Assembly: GCA_964478815.1 (NCBI GenBank)
Contig: CAYZKY010000010.1
Coordinates: 1 to 64,000, forward strand
Origin: DASVNK01 sp964478815
GTDB taxonomy: Bacteria > Verrucomicrobiota > Verrucomicrobiia > Limisphaerales > SXQI01
DNA length: 64,000 nt
Reading direction: 5' to 3'
The notes under the pieces were generated by a model. That model saw only the letters and a list, made by a program, of their open reading frames with translations. It did not search any database and was not told where the DNA came from. The translations under genes and the position numbers were made by a program. Positions 25,439 to 33,523 of the stretch are shown piece by piece; position 1 is the stretch's first letter; the number at the start of each line of letters is the position of its first letter.

Positions 25439-25896
25439 CGGCGGCCTTGGGTAATGGAGCTCTGCACGTCGCGATAGACCTGATGGAAATTCGCGTTGTC
25501 GTTCATGACCTGTTGGACGACGGGCATGAGCTTGTCGAAGTCGGTCCGGTTGATGACCGCATGGACGCTGTGCTGGAAGGCGCGCAAACGGTCGAGCGTG
25601 CTGAAGACATCGCTTACCAGAAAAATCGTGGCGTGACGCCGGGCGGACATCGGCATCTGCTTGAGGGCGGTCAAGGCCGTGTCCTGGCCGGTCGTTCCGA
25701 GATTCTCTTCGACGAGCACGAGATGATATTGGAAATAGCCGAAGCGCTGGAGGAATTCTTCCGGGTCCGACGTGGCGTGCGGCCGGTAGCCGAGCTGCTC
25801 AAGCACGCTGCGGGCGTACTCGGTGTAGTCGGGCGCATTGAGTCCGATCAGGACCGGTTTGTCGCCCGGCGAAAGAATTTCCAGTTCGAGAGCCAT
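25435..25896 (-). CDS. Receiver-like domain protein downstream of the PilU-like gene
   Basis: 153 residues. The alternating strand/helix pattern (KPVLIGLNAPDYTEYARSVLEQLGYR, HLVLVEENLGTTGQDTALTALKQM, HATIFLVSDVFSTLDRL) resembles a response-regulator receiver fold. The phosphoacceptor position, after the third strand HLVLVEEN, appears to be Glu or Asn and not Asp, so phosphorylation is doubtful. It begins one base after the stop of the PilU-like ATPase gene on the same strand, so it is almost certainly co-expressed with it and may regulate twitching motility. No output domain is present. Confidence 0.7.
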   Translation of the reverse strand: MALELEILSPGDKPVLIGLNAPDYTEYARSVLEQLGYRPHATSDPEEFLQRFGYFQYHLVLVEENLGTTGQDTALTALKQMPMSARRHATIFLVSDVFSTLDRLRAFQHSVHAVINRTDFDKLMPVVQQVMNDNANFHQVYRDVQSSITQGRR

Positions 25897-25897
25897 G

Positions 25898-27100
25898 CTA
25901 TTTCAGCTTGAGAACGACTTGCGCCGGCGGGGCTTCCTTTTTGGGAGCCGCGGCCCGCAACATCTGCAGATTGGAAATGCTGGTGGTGGCTTCGCCGCGC
26001 CCTTTCTTGATGTTATCGATCCCGCGGGTGACGGGGCCTTTCTTGGAGCAGTAGGCGAGCGCCGTTTCTTCGGTAATCAGATTCTGCTCGTACGCGTCGA
26101 GCACGGCTTGATCGAAGGTGCGCCAGCCGAAGGTGTAATTCGACTCGATGATTTCGTAGAAACTGCGCCCTTCCGCTTCGCCTTGCACGATGCTGTCGCG
26201 CACGCGGAGGTTGCTGCCCATGATTTCCAGCAGCGCGGCCCGGCCGCCGCCGACTTTGGGGGCGAGGCGCTGGCTGATCACCCAGCGCAGGGTATCGGCG
26301 AGACGGAGGCGGATTTGCTCCTGCTCCTCCTGCTCGAACATACCGAGGATACGATTGATGGTCTGGCCGGCGTCGATGGTGTGGAGGGTGCTGACGACGA
26401 GATGGCCGGTTTCGGCGGCGCTGAGGCCGATTTCGACGGTCTCGCGATCGCGCATTTCGCCGACGAGAATGATCTTCGGAGCCTGGCGCAACGCGGCGCG
26501 CAGGCCGGAGGCAAAGCTATCGAAATCCGTGCCCATTTCGCGCTGGTTAAAGGTAGCCTGGCGCTGGGGATGGACGAATTCGAGAGGGTCTTCGAGCGTG
26601 ATGATGTGGATCGACTTGGTCGCGTTCACCTCGTTGAGCAAGGCCGCGAGCGTGGTCGATTTACCGGAACCGGTGGCGCCGGTGACGAGGACCAGGCCGG
26701 TCTTTTCCTTGGCCACCTGTTGAAACACGGGCGGCATTTTCAAATCATCCAGCGTGGGAATTTTGGTGTTCAGCTTACGCAGAACGACGGAATAGTTCCC
26801 GCGCTGTGAAAAAATATTAACGCGGAAGCGCGCCTTCTCGGGCACGCTGAAGGAGCAATCGCACGAACCGGTGCGGATCAAATCCTCGGAAAGCCGGCGG
26901 CTGCCGCCGATGAGATTAAGCGCGATAGTCTCGGTCTGGAACGGCGTCAGCTTCTCGATGCCGGGCTCGATGGGAACGGGCACGAGCACGCCGGAGCTTT
27001 CCACTTGAAAGGGTTTATCGACGGTGATGTTGAGATCGGACACGTCTTTGTGCGAGTCCAACATCGTCGCCAGCACGGCTTCGACTTCTTTACGTCTCAT
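25898..27100 (-). CDS. pilU: PilU-like type IV pilus retraction ATPase
   Basis: 400 residues. This is a PilT/PilU-family hexameric ATPase that powers pilus retraction at the inner membrane. It has Walker A TGATGSGKSTT, Asp box LEDPLEFVHPQ, Walker B ILVGEMRDRETVE and His box HLVVSTLHTIDAGQT. The N-terminal PAS-like domain covers about residues 1-110. Compared with the PilT copy upstream it lacks an AIRNLIRE-type C-terminal motif (here SNLRVRDSIVQGE) and has a longer C-terminal tail ending in PPAQVVLKLK. That fits the PilU-type accessory paralogue. It is separated from pilT by a 164-bp palindromic element and followed by a receiver-like gene. Confidence 0.88.
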   Translation of the reverse strand: MRRKEVEAVLATMLDSHKDVSDLNITVDKPFQVESSGVLVPVPIEPGIEKLTPFQTETIALNLIGGSRRLSEDLIRTGSCDCSFSVPEKARFRVNIFSQRGNYSVVLRKLNTKIPTLDDLKMPPVFQQVAKEKTGLVLVTGATGSGKSTTLAALLNEVNATKSIHIITLEDPLEFVHPQRQATFNQREMGTDFDSFASGLRAALRQAPKIILVGEMRDRETVEIGLSAAETGHLVVSTLHTIDAGQTINRILGMFEQEEQEQIRLRLADTLRWVISQRLAPKVGGGRAALLEIMGSNLRVRDSIVQGEAEGRSFYEIIESNYTFGWRTFDQAVLDAYEQNLITEETALAYCSKKGPVTRGIDNIKKGRGEATTSISNLQMLRAAAPKKEAPPAQVVLKLK

Positions 27101-27123
27101 GGGAGGGGGCGGAGCGCGGCTTC

Positions 27124-27287
27124 AGAGTCTGTTGAAAAACTACGACCATCCAGTTTGCGCGCACGGTCGGTGCGATGGCGAGGCGGCCCGACCGCGCATA
27201 TCCGTTGTGATCTGTAAGGGAGGGCCAACGACGCCAGCGCGCCGGCCCTGCCGCAAAATGGATGGTCGTAGTTTTGCAACAGACTCT
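27124..27287. mobile_element. 164-bp palindromic MITE-like element between pilT and pilU
   Basis: The 29-bp ends at 27124-27152 and 27259-27287 are inverse complements with a single mismatch (AGAGTCTGTTG[A/C]AAAACT at the outer end). The similarity continues imperfectly inward (TTTGCG..., ending near GGCCC on each arm), so almost the whole element folds on itself. The outer end looks like terminal repeats of DDE-type insertion sequences (GAGTCTGTTG). There is no coding capacity. The right end touches the TAA stop of pilT at 27287-27289. No clear target duplication was seen. Confidence 0.75.
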
Positions 27288-28378
27288 TAATCCTCGTCGT
27301 CCGGTGGATGCGTGAGAAACGGGCGAAATTTCTTCTTATCCAGGCACTTGTCGTAGGCTTCCTCGGGGGAAATACGCTTCATGCGGAGGTGCTCCATGAT
27401 GGCGTCGTCGAGCGGCTGGTTGCCGAGCTTCTTGCCGACCTGGATCATACCGGGAATCTGGTGCGTCTTGCCTTCGCGGACGAGGTTGGCGACGGCGGTC
27501 GTGAACACGAGGATTTCGAGCGCGGCGACGCGGCCCTTTTTGTCGATGCGCTTGAAAAGATTCTGAGCGACGACGCCCTTGAGCGCTTCGGAAAGCGTGG
27601 CGCGAATCTTGTTCTGCTGTTCGCCGGGAAAGACGTCGATGATACGATCGACGGTCTTGGCGGCACTCTGGGTGTGGAGCGTGCCGAAGACCAAGTGACC
27701 CGTACTGGCAGCCGTGAGGGCAAGTTCGATCGTTTCGAGATCGCGCATTTCGCCGACGAGAATGATGTCCGGGTCTTCGCGCAAGGCACCCTTCAGAGCC
27801 GAGGAAAATGAAACCGTATGCGAGCCGACCTCGCGGTGGTTGACGAGGGAGTTCTTGCTCTCATGCACGAATTCGATGGGATCCTCGACGGTGAGGATGT
27901 GGTCTTTGCGATTCCGGTTTGCGTAATCGACCATGGCGGCGAGCGTCGTGCTTTTGCCGGAACCGGTTGGGCCAGTCACGAGAACGAGCCCCTTGTGGAG
28001 CATCGAGAACTTCTTCAGGACGGGCGGGAGTGGGGCATCGAACCGCTCGAAGTCTTCGAAAGAGAGAACTTTGGAAGGAATCTGACGGAAGACGGCGGCG
28101 CAACCGTTTTTCTGGTTGAAGAAGTTGGCACGAAAACGGGAAACACTGGGAATTTCGTATCCGAAGTCCACGTCACCGGTTTCCTCATAAACTTTGACTT
28201 TGTACTCGGGGGTGATCTCGTAGAGCATCGCCTTCAAGGTATCGCTCTCGAGCGGGGGGTAATCCACCCGGTGCAGCTCGCCGTTGATGCGCAGGATCGG
28301 CGGGTTGCCGGAAGACAAATGCAAGTCCGAAGCTTTCTGCTCGAACATCAAATTAAAAAAGGCGTCGATTTTCGCCAT
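27287..28378 (-). CDS. pilT: Type IV pilus retraction ATPase PilT
   Basis: 363 residues. PilT drives pilus retraction and twitching motility as a hexamer on the cytoplasmic side of the pilus base. The N-terminal PAS-like domain (about 1-100, ASDLHLSSGNPPILRINGEL) is followed by Walker A GPTGSGKSTT, Asp box VEDPIEFVHE, Walker B ILVGEMRDLETIE and His box HLVFGTLHTQSAAKT. An AIRNLIRE-like motif (AVANLVREGKTHQI) is present, as expected for PilT proper. The C-terminus FLTHPPDDED ends exactly where the MITE-like element begins, so the natural C-terminus may have been altered. It is first in a three-gene row with the PilU-like gene and the receiver-like gene. Confidence 0.93.
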   Translation of the reverse strand: MAKIDAFFNLMFEQKASDLHLSSGNPPILRINGELHRVDYPPLESDTLKAMLYEITPEYKVKVYEETGDVDFGYEIPSVSRFRANFFNQKNGCAAVFRQIPSKVLSFEDFERFDAPLPPVLKKFSMLHKGLVLVTGPTGSGKSTTLAAMVDYANRNRKDHILTVEDPIEFVHESKNSLVNHREVGSHTVSFSSALKGALREDPDIILVGEMRDLETIELALTAASTGHLVFGTLHTQSAAKTVDRIIDVFPGEQQNKIRATLSEALKGVVAQNLFKRIDKKGRVAALEILVFTTAVANLVREGKTHQIPGMIQVGKKLGNQPLDDAIMEHLRMKRISPEEAYDKCLDKKKFRPFLTHPPDDED

Positions 28379-28474
28379 ATCCCGAACACTTATCGGCGCG
28401 CGGAAGCCCGGACTGAAGCACGACTCGCATGGACAAGCAGGCGGGCAGACGCCGGATGCCGAAATGCGACAAGT

Positions 28475-29116
28475 TCAGGGCAGGACGCGAGCGGGCGGGG
28501 CCTTCACGAAGGCGACGGGGCGGAGGTAAATCGGCTCAAGCTTTTCCGCTGGAACAGGATCGGCCCCGGCGCCGAGCCGGGCAAGGAGCACCGCGCTGGG
28601 CAAGAGTTCGCGTCCCAAGGTGCTCCACTGGCTGGCCTCCGGACCGGCGATGCTCTGGCCGACCAGGCTGGCGGCGGGGGCGATGGTGCTGGGAGTCAGG
28701 AGGGACGGTGCTTTGCCGGAAAGGTCGTACGTGGCGGTGCAGACTTCGGTGCGCTGGGCATCGATGGCAAGCGTCAGTGTTTCGCGCCAGCCGAGATCGA
28801 ACGCCGTGGCGGCCAGGATTTCCATGCTGCCAATCCCGACTGCCGGCGTGCCGCAGGCGAGCTGCCAGCCTTGCGCGATGGAGATGGCGGAGCGAACGCC
28901 CGTGTAGGATCCGGGGCCGAGCCCAACGGCCAGGCGATCGATTTGTTCCGGTTTCAGGGAGGCCCTGGCGAGGACGTCCTGCACCAAGCCGACCGCGCCT
29001 CGATTCCGGAAGTCCCGATCCACCAACTCGATGAGCACGGAGAAGTGCCCGTCCCGAACCTCGACAATCGCGACGGCGCGCGCGGGGGAGGAAAACTCGA
29101 AGGCCAGAACGATCAT
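28475..29116 (-). CDS. tsaB: tRNA threonylcarbamoyladenosine biosynthesis protein TsaB
   Basis: 213 residues. TsaB is an ASKHA-fold partner of TsaD and TsaE in transfer of the threonylcarbamoyl group to A37 of ANN-decoding tRNAs. It opens with VLAFEFSSPARAVAIVE and has the family signature VGLGPGSYTGVRSAISIAQGWQLA, followed by IGSMEILA and LAIDAQRTEVCTATYD. The length agrees with the family. The start ATG at 29116 overlaps the stop of a small upstream frame (ATGA). tsaE, its functional partner, lies 575 bp upstream on the same strand. Confidence 0.93.
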   Translation of the reverse strand: MIVLAFEFSSPARAVAIVEVRDGHFSVLIELVDRDFRNRGAVGLVQDVLARASLKPEQIDRLAVGLGPGSYTGVRSAISIAQGWQLACGTPAVGIGSMEILAATAFDLGWRETLTLAIDAQRTEVCTATYDLSGKAPSLLTPSTIAPAASLVGQSIAGPEASQWSTLGRELLPSAVLLARLGAGADPVPAEKLEPIYLRPVAFVKAPPARVLP

Positions 29117-29475
29117 CGGCGATGCTTAGGGTGATGCTTACCGTAGTCGATGGTTGGTCGAATAGAGCCGAATGGGGGGTGTGCGTGTTTCAAGTTTTTT
29201 TCACGTTTCAAGGGTGAAATTCGCGTAAGTCGTTGATAAACTGGGGTAGTCGTGTCAAGTTGCTTGAAACGTGTCAAGTTTGTGTCAAGTTCACGGCGAA
29301 CACATGTTGGCAAAGCGACCGGCTGATCGGCCATGCCTGGATATCGCGGAGAGAGGGCGGGAGGCAGGCAGAACGGGCTGGGCATCACAAGGCGCTGGAA
29401 GCGCTGGAGATGGGCACGCGCGGGCTGATGCGGGACCTGCCCAAGGGTTCGGGGGATGCGCGTTGGCGTGTTCAT
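29113..29475 (-). CDS. Possible small Pro/Arg-rich protein coupled to tsaB (doubtful)
   Basis: 120 residues from ATG 29475. The product is basic and Pro-rich (PTRIPRTLGQVPHQPARAH near the start and FGSIRPTIDYGKHHPKHRR at the end), with no recognised domain. In its favour, its stop overlaps the tsaB start by four bases, and a promoter-like pair lies about 30 bp upstream. Against it, composition is not protein-like, it contains short DNA repeats (TTGACAC boxes), and there is no clear Shine-Dalgarno sequence. It may be just the tsaB leader. Confidence 0.25.
   Translation of the reverse strand: MNTPTRIPRTLGQVPHQPARAHLQRFQRLVMPSPFCLPPALSPRYPGMADQPVALPTCVRRELDTNLTRFKQLDTTTPVYQRLTRISPLKREKNLKHAHPPFGSIRPTIDYGKHHPKHRR
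29187..29291. repeat. Short repeated GT(T/G)TCAAG boxes upstream of tsaB
   Basis: GTTTCAAG occurs at 29187 and 29205, and GTGTCAAGTT at 29252, 29271 and 29282. The last three read AACTTGACAC on the minus strand and therefore contain -35-like TTGACA. Start-to-start spacing is 18, 47, 19 and 11 bp. They could be protein-binding sites or degenerate promoter elements. Confidence 0.5.
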
Positions 29476-29506
29476 GGCGATTTGTTTACATTTTGTTCAC
29501 TAAGCT

Positions 29507-29535
29507 ATCGTAGCATCGGTTTCTTAATTTATCAA
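29507..29535 (-). promoter_or_regulatory. Putative sigma-70 promoter for tsaB or its leader frame
   Basis: On the minus strand TTGATA (29535-29530) is followed after 17 bp by TACGAT (29512-29507), in a distinctly AT-rich tract with A/T-runs upstream that could act as an UP element. This AT-rich island (about 29480-29580) stands out from the GC-rich surroundings. The rest of the 575-bp gap shows nothing else. Confidence 0.45.
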
Positions 29536-29691
29536 ATTCTATTTAAATTCCGTGTAGACTTTTATTCGTAAGTCGCGGAAAACCAGAGAGATATAGATTG
29601 GGGGAGAGATGACGTCGCTGGAAAGCAATCGAACCGGCTGAAGCCGGAACTCCCAACACGGGTGCCCGGATGGGCTCCGGCGAAAACGCCT

Positions 29692-30123
29692 CTATGAGGC
29701 AGCATCGAAAGAAATCTCCCGGACGGAATCGGAGACGGCGTGGAAGGAGATGCGGCGGAGGCGGACCGGTTGCGGGGCCGAGGCGGGCCAGCGATCGAAC
29801 CATTCGATCAACGTCACTCCATCGCGCTGCCACAGATACTCCTCGAGACCGGCGCCCGCGATCTGAGCCGGGGTTTCGAGGCGATACAGATCCAGATGGT
29901 AGCACGGCAGCCGGCCGGTGCGGTACTCGTTGACGAGGGCGAAGGTGGGGGAAGCGATCCGTTCGGCGATGCCGAGGCCGAGAGCCACGCCTTTGGCGAA
30001 CTGGGTCTTGCCCGCGCCGAGGTCGCCGATCAAACCGAGAACCTCGCCCGGTTGCAGCGTGCGGCCGAGTTCCTGGCCGAGAGCCAGGGTTTGCTCAGGA
30101 CTTTGCGAAATGCGTGTATCCAT
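29692..30123 (-). CDS. tsaE: tRNA threonylcarbamoyladenosine biosynthesis ATPase TsaE
   Basis: 143 residues from ATG 30123. TsaE is the P-loop ATPase that resets the TsaB-TsaD complex during t6A formation. It has Walker A GDLGAGKTQFAKG, switch SPTFALVNEY, YHLDLYRLE and IEWFDRWP, all TsaE signatures. It starts with the typical SPEQTLALGQELGRTLQPGEVLGL. The 5' end overlaps the 3' end of thiL by 29 bp, so it is the last gene of a compact row that begins with the exopolysaccharide kinase. Confidence 0.93.
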   Translation of the reverse strand: MDTRISQSPEQTLALGQELGRTLQPGEVLGLIGDLGAGKTQFAKGVALGLGIAERIASPTFALVNEYRTGRLPCYHLDLYRLETPAQIAGAGLEEYLWQRDGVTLIEWFDRWPASAPQPVRLRRISFHAVSDSVREISFDAAS

Positions 30124-31033
30124 GAACGGCGAGCGTGCGGACGCCCTCCTTGTCCCGCAGGCGAAGCCCGCGCTCGGCGGTGAACTTGCCGATGCAGGAG
30201 AGTTTCGTGCCGGGGAACTTCGCCTTCCAGCCATCGAGCACGCGCACGGCCTCGCGGGCGGGCACGGCGAAGAGGAGTTCGTAGTCCTCGCCGTCGGTCA
30301 GGGCCGCCAGCAGCGGGGGCTTGGCGGAGGATTCCGCGCGCGCCTGGTTTTTCGCGGCGCGGCTGATGGGGATGGCGCTGGCCTGCAATTCAGCGCCGAC
30401 GCCGCTCGCTTCGAGAAGGTGGCGGAGATCGCCCGCGAGGCCGTCGCTGAGATCGATCATCGCATGGACACGGAAATGCTCGGCCAGCCAGCGGGCTTCC
30501 GCCAGCCGGGGGGTGAATTCGAGGTGCCGGCCGGCGAGCGAACCGCCCAGCTCGCCGCTGACAAAGAGCGCATCGCCGGGGCGTGCGCCGCCGCGATCGA
30601 TCGGATGGTCGCGCGCGACGGTGCCGATCAAGGCGATCGATAAGAAGGTATCGCGCCCGGTGCGGGTGGTTTCGCCGCCCGCGACGGAGACACCGTGCTC
30701 CGCGGCCAAGGCGTTCAGCCCCCGGTACATGGCGGTCACTCGCTCGGCATCGAAACCTTTGGGCAGTCCGAGAGTCACGAGACAGGAATTGGGCGTGCCC
30801 GCGACGGCGGCGGCATCGCTCAGGGCACGGGCGAGGGCCTTCCGGCCGATCTGCTCGGGCGGCGTTTCCGTGGTGAAATGAATGCCTTCGACGACCGCGT
30901 CGGTCTTGAAGAAGAGGAGCTTTCCGGGGATGCCCAGGTCAACCAAGGCGCAGTCGTGGCCTGCTCCCGTCACGAGCTGGGCGTTGGTGGCGAGCGTCGG
31001 GAGGAGCTGACGGATAAGCTCGAATTCCGTCAT
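30095..31033 (-). CDS. thiL: Thiamine-monophosphate kinase
   Basis: 312 residues from ATG 31033, which overlaps the stop of the CPBP gene by four bases. ThiL makes the cofactor thiamine diphosphate from thiamine monophosphate and ATP. The AIRS-like fold shows the N-terminal TEFELIRQL, the metal/phosphate site GAGHDCALVD, TDAVVEGIHF, KALARALSDAAAVAGTPN, VAGGETTRT and the C-terminal IDLSDGLAGDLRHLLEAS. DGEDYELLF and a closing IGKF are also family signatures. The length is normal. It lies within a tightly packed minus-strand row, with tsaE overlapping its end. Confidence 0.94.
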   Translation of the reverse strand: MTEFELIRQLLPTLATNAQLVTGAGHDCALVDLGIPGKLLFFKTDAVVEGIHFTTETPPEQIGRKALARALSDAAAVAGTPNSCLVTLGLPKGFDAERVTAMYRGLNALAAEHGVSVAGGETTRTGRDTFLSIALIGTVARDHPIDRGGARPGDALFVSGELGGSLAGRHLEFTPRLAEARWLAEHFRVHAMIDLSDGLAGDLRHLLEASGVGAELQASAIPISRAAKNQARAESSAKPPLLAALTDGEDYELLFAVPAREAVRVLDGWKAKFPGTKLSCIGKFTAERGLRLRDKEGVRTLAVHGYTHFAKS

Positions 31034-31761
31034 GAGGTTCCCCCTTGCTGCCGCTGCCACAGCAGGAATCCGAAGTTAGCGGCGTTAAAGAAACTGTGCG
31101 TGACGATGGGAGCGAGGAGGTTGTTGGTCGTCTCGTACAGGAAGGTCAGGATGATCGCCAGGACCGTGAGAGGGACGAAGATCATGAGGTTCCCGTGGGT
31201 CAGCGCGAAAAACATGGAAGTGCCCCAGAGGGCCAGTTTGCGGTGGCCGGCCTGTTTAATGGCCGGGTACAGGATGCCGCGAAAGACCAGTTCTTCAACG
31301 AAGGGCGCGATAAGGATAGCAGCGATGCCGTGGTAGAGGAAATCCATGCTGCTCTTGGCGCTCTGCAAGACCTTCACGGCCTGTTGCTGCTCGACCGGCA
31401 CCTGGAACAGGCCCAACACGCGGGCGGAGAGTTCCATCAACGACCAGGCGATGGGAAGCATGACGATGCCGACAATCATGGCGAGAGCGACCGCGCGGCC
31501 GGAGCGCGGCGCGCCGAAGCCGAAGGCCTCGCGCCAAGTGGTGCCATGCTGCCGCACGAAGACATCGACCAGGACCAGCCCCACGCCGTGAAAACAGAAA
31601 ACACCCACGGCAAAGAGGAAGAGGTCCTTCTGCCGTTGCCCGGCCTCCTTGGCGAGGGAATCGTACCCGCTCACGATCAGCACGCCGAGCAACATGCTGG
31701 CAAAGAGCCCCGCCAAAAGACGGAGCACCAGCTCGGGTCTCCATGGTTTCTCCGCTAGCAC
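31030..31761 (-). CDS. CPBP family intramembrane metalloprotease
   Basis: 243 residues with about seven to eight hydrophobic helices. The CPBP (Abi/CAAX-protease-like) motifs are present: PFVEELVFRGILYP (EExxxR), FALTHGN (first His) and IVTHSFFNAANF (second His with Asn). These residues would coordinate zinc inside the membrane. Bacterial members are implicated in protein processing, bacteriocin self-immunity or membrane-protein turnover. The substrate is unknown here. It is the middle member of the rdgB-CPBP-thiL-tsaE row, with an ATGA overlap to thiL. Confidence 0.9.
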   Translation of the reverse strand: MLAEKPWRPELVLRLLAGLFASMLLGVLIVSGYDSLAKEAGQRQKDLFLFAVGVFCFHGVGLVLVDVFVRQHGTTWREAFGFGAPRSGRAVALAMIVGIVMLPIAWSLMELSARVLGLFQVPVEQQQAVKVLQSAKSSMDFLYHGIAAILIAPFVEELVFRGILYPAIKQAGHRKLALWGTSMFFALTHGNLMIFVPLTVLAIILTFLYETTNNLLAPIVTHSFFNAANFGFLLWQRQQGGTS

Positions 31762-31820
31762 GTTTCCCTCATCGTAAACTTCGTGGGTTCACCTGCACAG
31801 CAAATCCGGCAACCGCGGCG

Positions 31821-32477
31821 CTATCGCGGAATCGGCGCGCCGGCCAGCCGGGCCACCAGCCGCTGCAGAGCCCGGGCGCGGTGGCTGATCCGGTTCTTCT
31901 CCGCGCCCGATAATTCGGCAAATGTCCGGTCGCCGCCCTCGGGGACGAAGAGCGGATCGTAGCCGAAGCCGTGCTCGCCGCGCGGAGAGTCCAACAACCG
32001 GCCTTCGCAAGTGCCTTCGAAGAATTCGATGGGCGCGCCGGCTCCGGCCGCGAGAGGGGCCAAGGCCAGAACGCAGCGAAAGCGGGCGGTGCGCCGAGCC
32101 GCGGGCACCTCCTGCAAGAGCCGCAGCAGTTTGGCATTGTTGGCAGAATCAGGGCTGTTTCCCGCCACGCTGGGGTCGAGCGCGGCGAAGCGGGCGGAAT
32201 GCACGCCCGGCGCTCCGGCGAGGGCATCCACCTCCAGCCCCGAGTCGTCGGCCAGAATGCAATCGGGCGGCGACGGAGCGTTCTGCCGCGCGATCCAGGC
32301 GGCAAGCGTTTGCGCCTTTTTAGCGGCGTTGCCGCGAAAGTCGGGAGCGTCTTCGACCGCGGCGGGCGCGCCCGGGAACTCGTGGAGATCGATCACGCGC
32401 CAGCGCGGCTCGAGCATCGCGCGGATCTCGGAAGTTTTGTGCGCGTTCCCGGTGGCGACGACCAGGGTGGGTAGCAT
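31821..32477 (-). CDS. rdgB: XTP/dITP diphosphatase (RdgB/HAM1)
   Basis: 218 residues from ATG 32477, one base overlapping the stop of the FHA gene (TGATG). It hydrolyses non-canonical purine triphosphates (XTP, dITP) to monophosphates, keeping them out of DNA and RNA. Family motifs are LVVATGNAHKTSEI (substrate loop), FRGNAAKKAQTLAAW, ILADDSGLEVDAL (metal-binding acidic residues), GVHSARFA, GFGYDPLFVPEG and NRISHRARALQRL. The length is normal. An upstream extension in this frame would run into the FHA gene and is not needed. Confidence 0.94.
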   Translation of the reverse strand: MLPTLVVATGNAHKTSEIRAMLEPRWRVIDLHEFPGAPAAVEDAPDFRGNAAKKAQTLAAWIARQNAPSPPDCILADDSGLEVDALAGAPGVHSARFAALDPSVAGNSPDSANNAKLLRLLQEVPAARRTARFRCVLALAPLAAGAGAPIEFFEGTCEGRLLDSPRGEHGFGYDPLFVPEGGDRTFAELSGAEKNRISHRARALQRLVARLAGAPIPR

Positions 32478-32866
32478 CAATTCAGACGCAGGAAGAGCCA
32501 TACTTCGAGGACCATCACCATACCGAGCAAGGCCCAGGTGGCCCACTGCCGCGCCGTCAGGCGCTTTTGCACGGCCGGAGCGAGGGCGAAGGTCAAACGG
32601 CAGGCCCCCAGGTCGATGGTATCGCCGTTGCGCAGGGCGGCGCCGGTGGTTGACGTGCCGTTCACGATCAGGGTGGCCTCACCGACGGGGGCGATGCGAA
32701 AGCAGCGATCGTCAGGGTCGAGCTGCAGCACGGCGTGCTCCTCCCAAACGCCCGGGGCCGCGACCGCCAGCCCCCCGGAAGCAGCACGGCCTATCCGAAA
32801 CGGAAAGGCCGTGGCGAACACGTATCGAAGAGGGCTCCCGGCGCAGGCAACGGCGAGCGAAACCAT
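32477..32866 (-). CDS. Short FHA-like protein with C-terminal membrane helix
   Basis: 129 residues. A small forkhead-associated-like domain occupies about residues 10-95: FPFRIGRAASGGLAV gives the GR that starts the fold, VWEEHAVLQLD fits the S/xH strand and GTSTTGAALRNGDTIDLG the NG turn. The canonical phosphothreonine-binding Ser is replaced by Glu (EEHA), so binding may be weakened. Residues about 106-127 form a single helix (WATWALLGMVMVLEVWLFL) that would anchor it with the FHA domain in the cytoplasm. It lies between the Wza-like and rdgB genes, overlapping rdgB by one base and starting 3 bp after the wza stop, so it may sense phosphorylation near the exopolysaccharide machinery (inference). 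Confidence 0.7.
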   Translation of the reverse strand: MVSLAVACAGSPLRYVFATAFPFRIGRAASGGLAVAAPGVWEEHAVLQLDPDDRCFRIAPVGEATLIVNGTSTTGAALRNGDTIDLGACRLTFALAPAVQKRLTARQWATWALLGMVMVLEVWLFLRLN

Positions 32867-32869
32867 GGG

Positions 32870-33484
32870 TTAAAACCGCCGGTTTACGAAGACGGTATCT
32901 CCGGGATAAACCGGTATGTCCAGCTCTGGATTGTCGATGGCCCGGCGGCCGTCGACCTTGATTTTTTCGCCATTGGCCCGGGTGATCTGGATATCGCGGC
33001 GATCCGCGAAATCGGTGAAATCACCCGCCGAGGCGATGGCCTGCATGACGCGGACTTCGCCGGTGTATTTAAACTGGCTGGGGCTGCGAACCTCGCCGCG
33101 CACCCAGTACCAACGCTCCTCCGGCTTCACATTGACCGTGAGGCGGCGAAGCAGGTGAGGCACGTACTCCTTGCGGATATCCTCCTCGAGCTGGCCCTTG
33201 GTCTTGCCCAGCGCGCTGACCGTCCGGTTGAGCGGCAGGGTGATGGTGCCATCCTCGCGGATGATCTGCGGCCAAGACGGCGGCAGCGTGTTGGCCGTGT
33301 CGGCAAAGTCGACGGTGAGACGGTCGCCCGTGCGGAACTGCAACCGCTGGTCACCCGCCGGAGAATCCGGCCGCGGCTGCCCGCGGCCCGAGCCGGTGGT
33401 TTCACACCCCGCAAACAGCAGGGTCAACAAGAGAACGGGCAGAGCGGCACACCACTTCTGCATCCGAGCAAGCGATCGATTCAT
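32870..33484 (-). CDS. Polysaccharide export lipoprotein (Wza-like, Poly_export/SLBB)
   Basis: 204 residues from ATG 33484. The signal peptide ends in a lipobox LLFAGC (Cys27). The Poly_export domain (about 40-115, LQFRTGDRLTVDF, then REDGTITLPL) is followed by an SLBB-type module (about 120-170, WVRGEVRSPSQFKYTGEVRVMQAIASAGDF) and the closing PVYPGDTVFVNRRF. This is much shorter than E. coli Wza (about 380 residues) and lacks its transmembrane C-terminal helix, so export across the outer membrane probably needs the separate beta-barrel encoded at 35795-37150. It lies 39 bp downstream of the BY-kinase gene. Confidence 0.88.
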   Translation of the reverse strand: MNRSLARMQKWCAALPVLLLTLLFAGCETTGSGRGQPRPDSPAGDQRLQFRTGDRLTVDFADTANTLPPSWPQIIREDGTITLPLNRTVSALGKTKGQLEEDIRKEYVPHLLRRLTVNVKPEERWYWVRGEVRSPSQFKYTGEVRVMQAIASAGDFTDFADRRDIQITRANGEKIKVDGRRAIDNPELDIPVYPGDTVFVNRRF

Positions 33485-33523
33485 TTCAAGGCCGGTGACT
33501 AAACCAAAGCTGAGACACCGCAA

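Noticed and set aside
27124..27287. Simple terminator between pilT and the PilU-like gene
   Set aside because: The palindrome is 164 bp with IS-like ends and no T-tract, so a MITE-like element is a better explanation than an ordinary terminator.
29187..29291. CRISPR-like repeats
   Set aside because: Units are 8-10 bp with irregular spacing. There are no spacers of uniform length and no cas genes.
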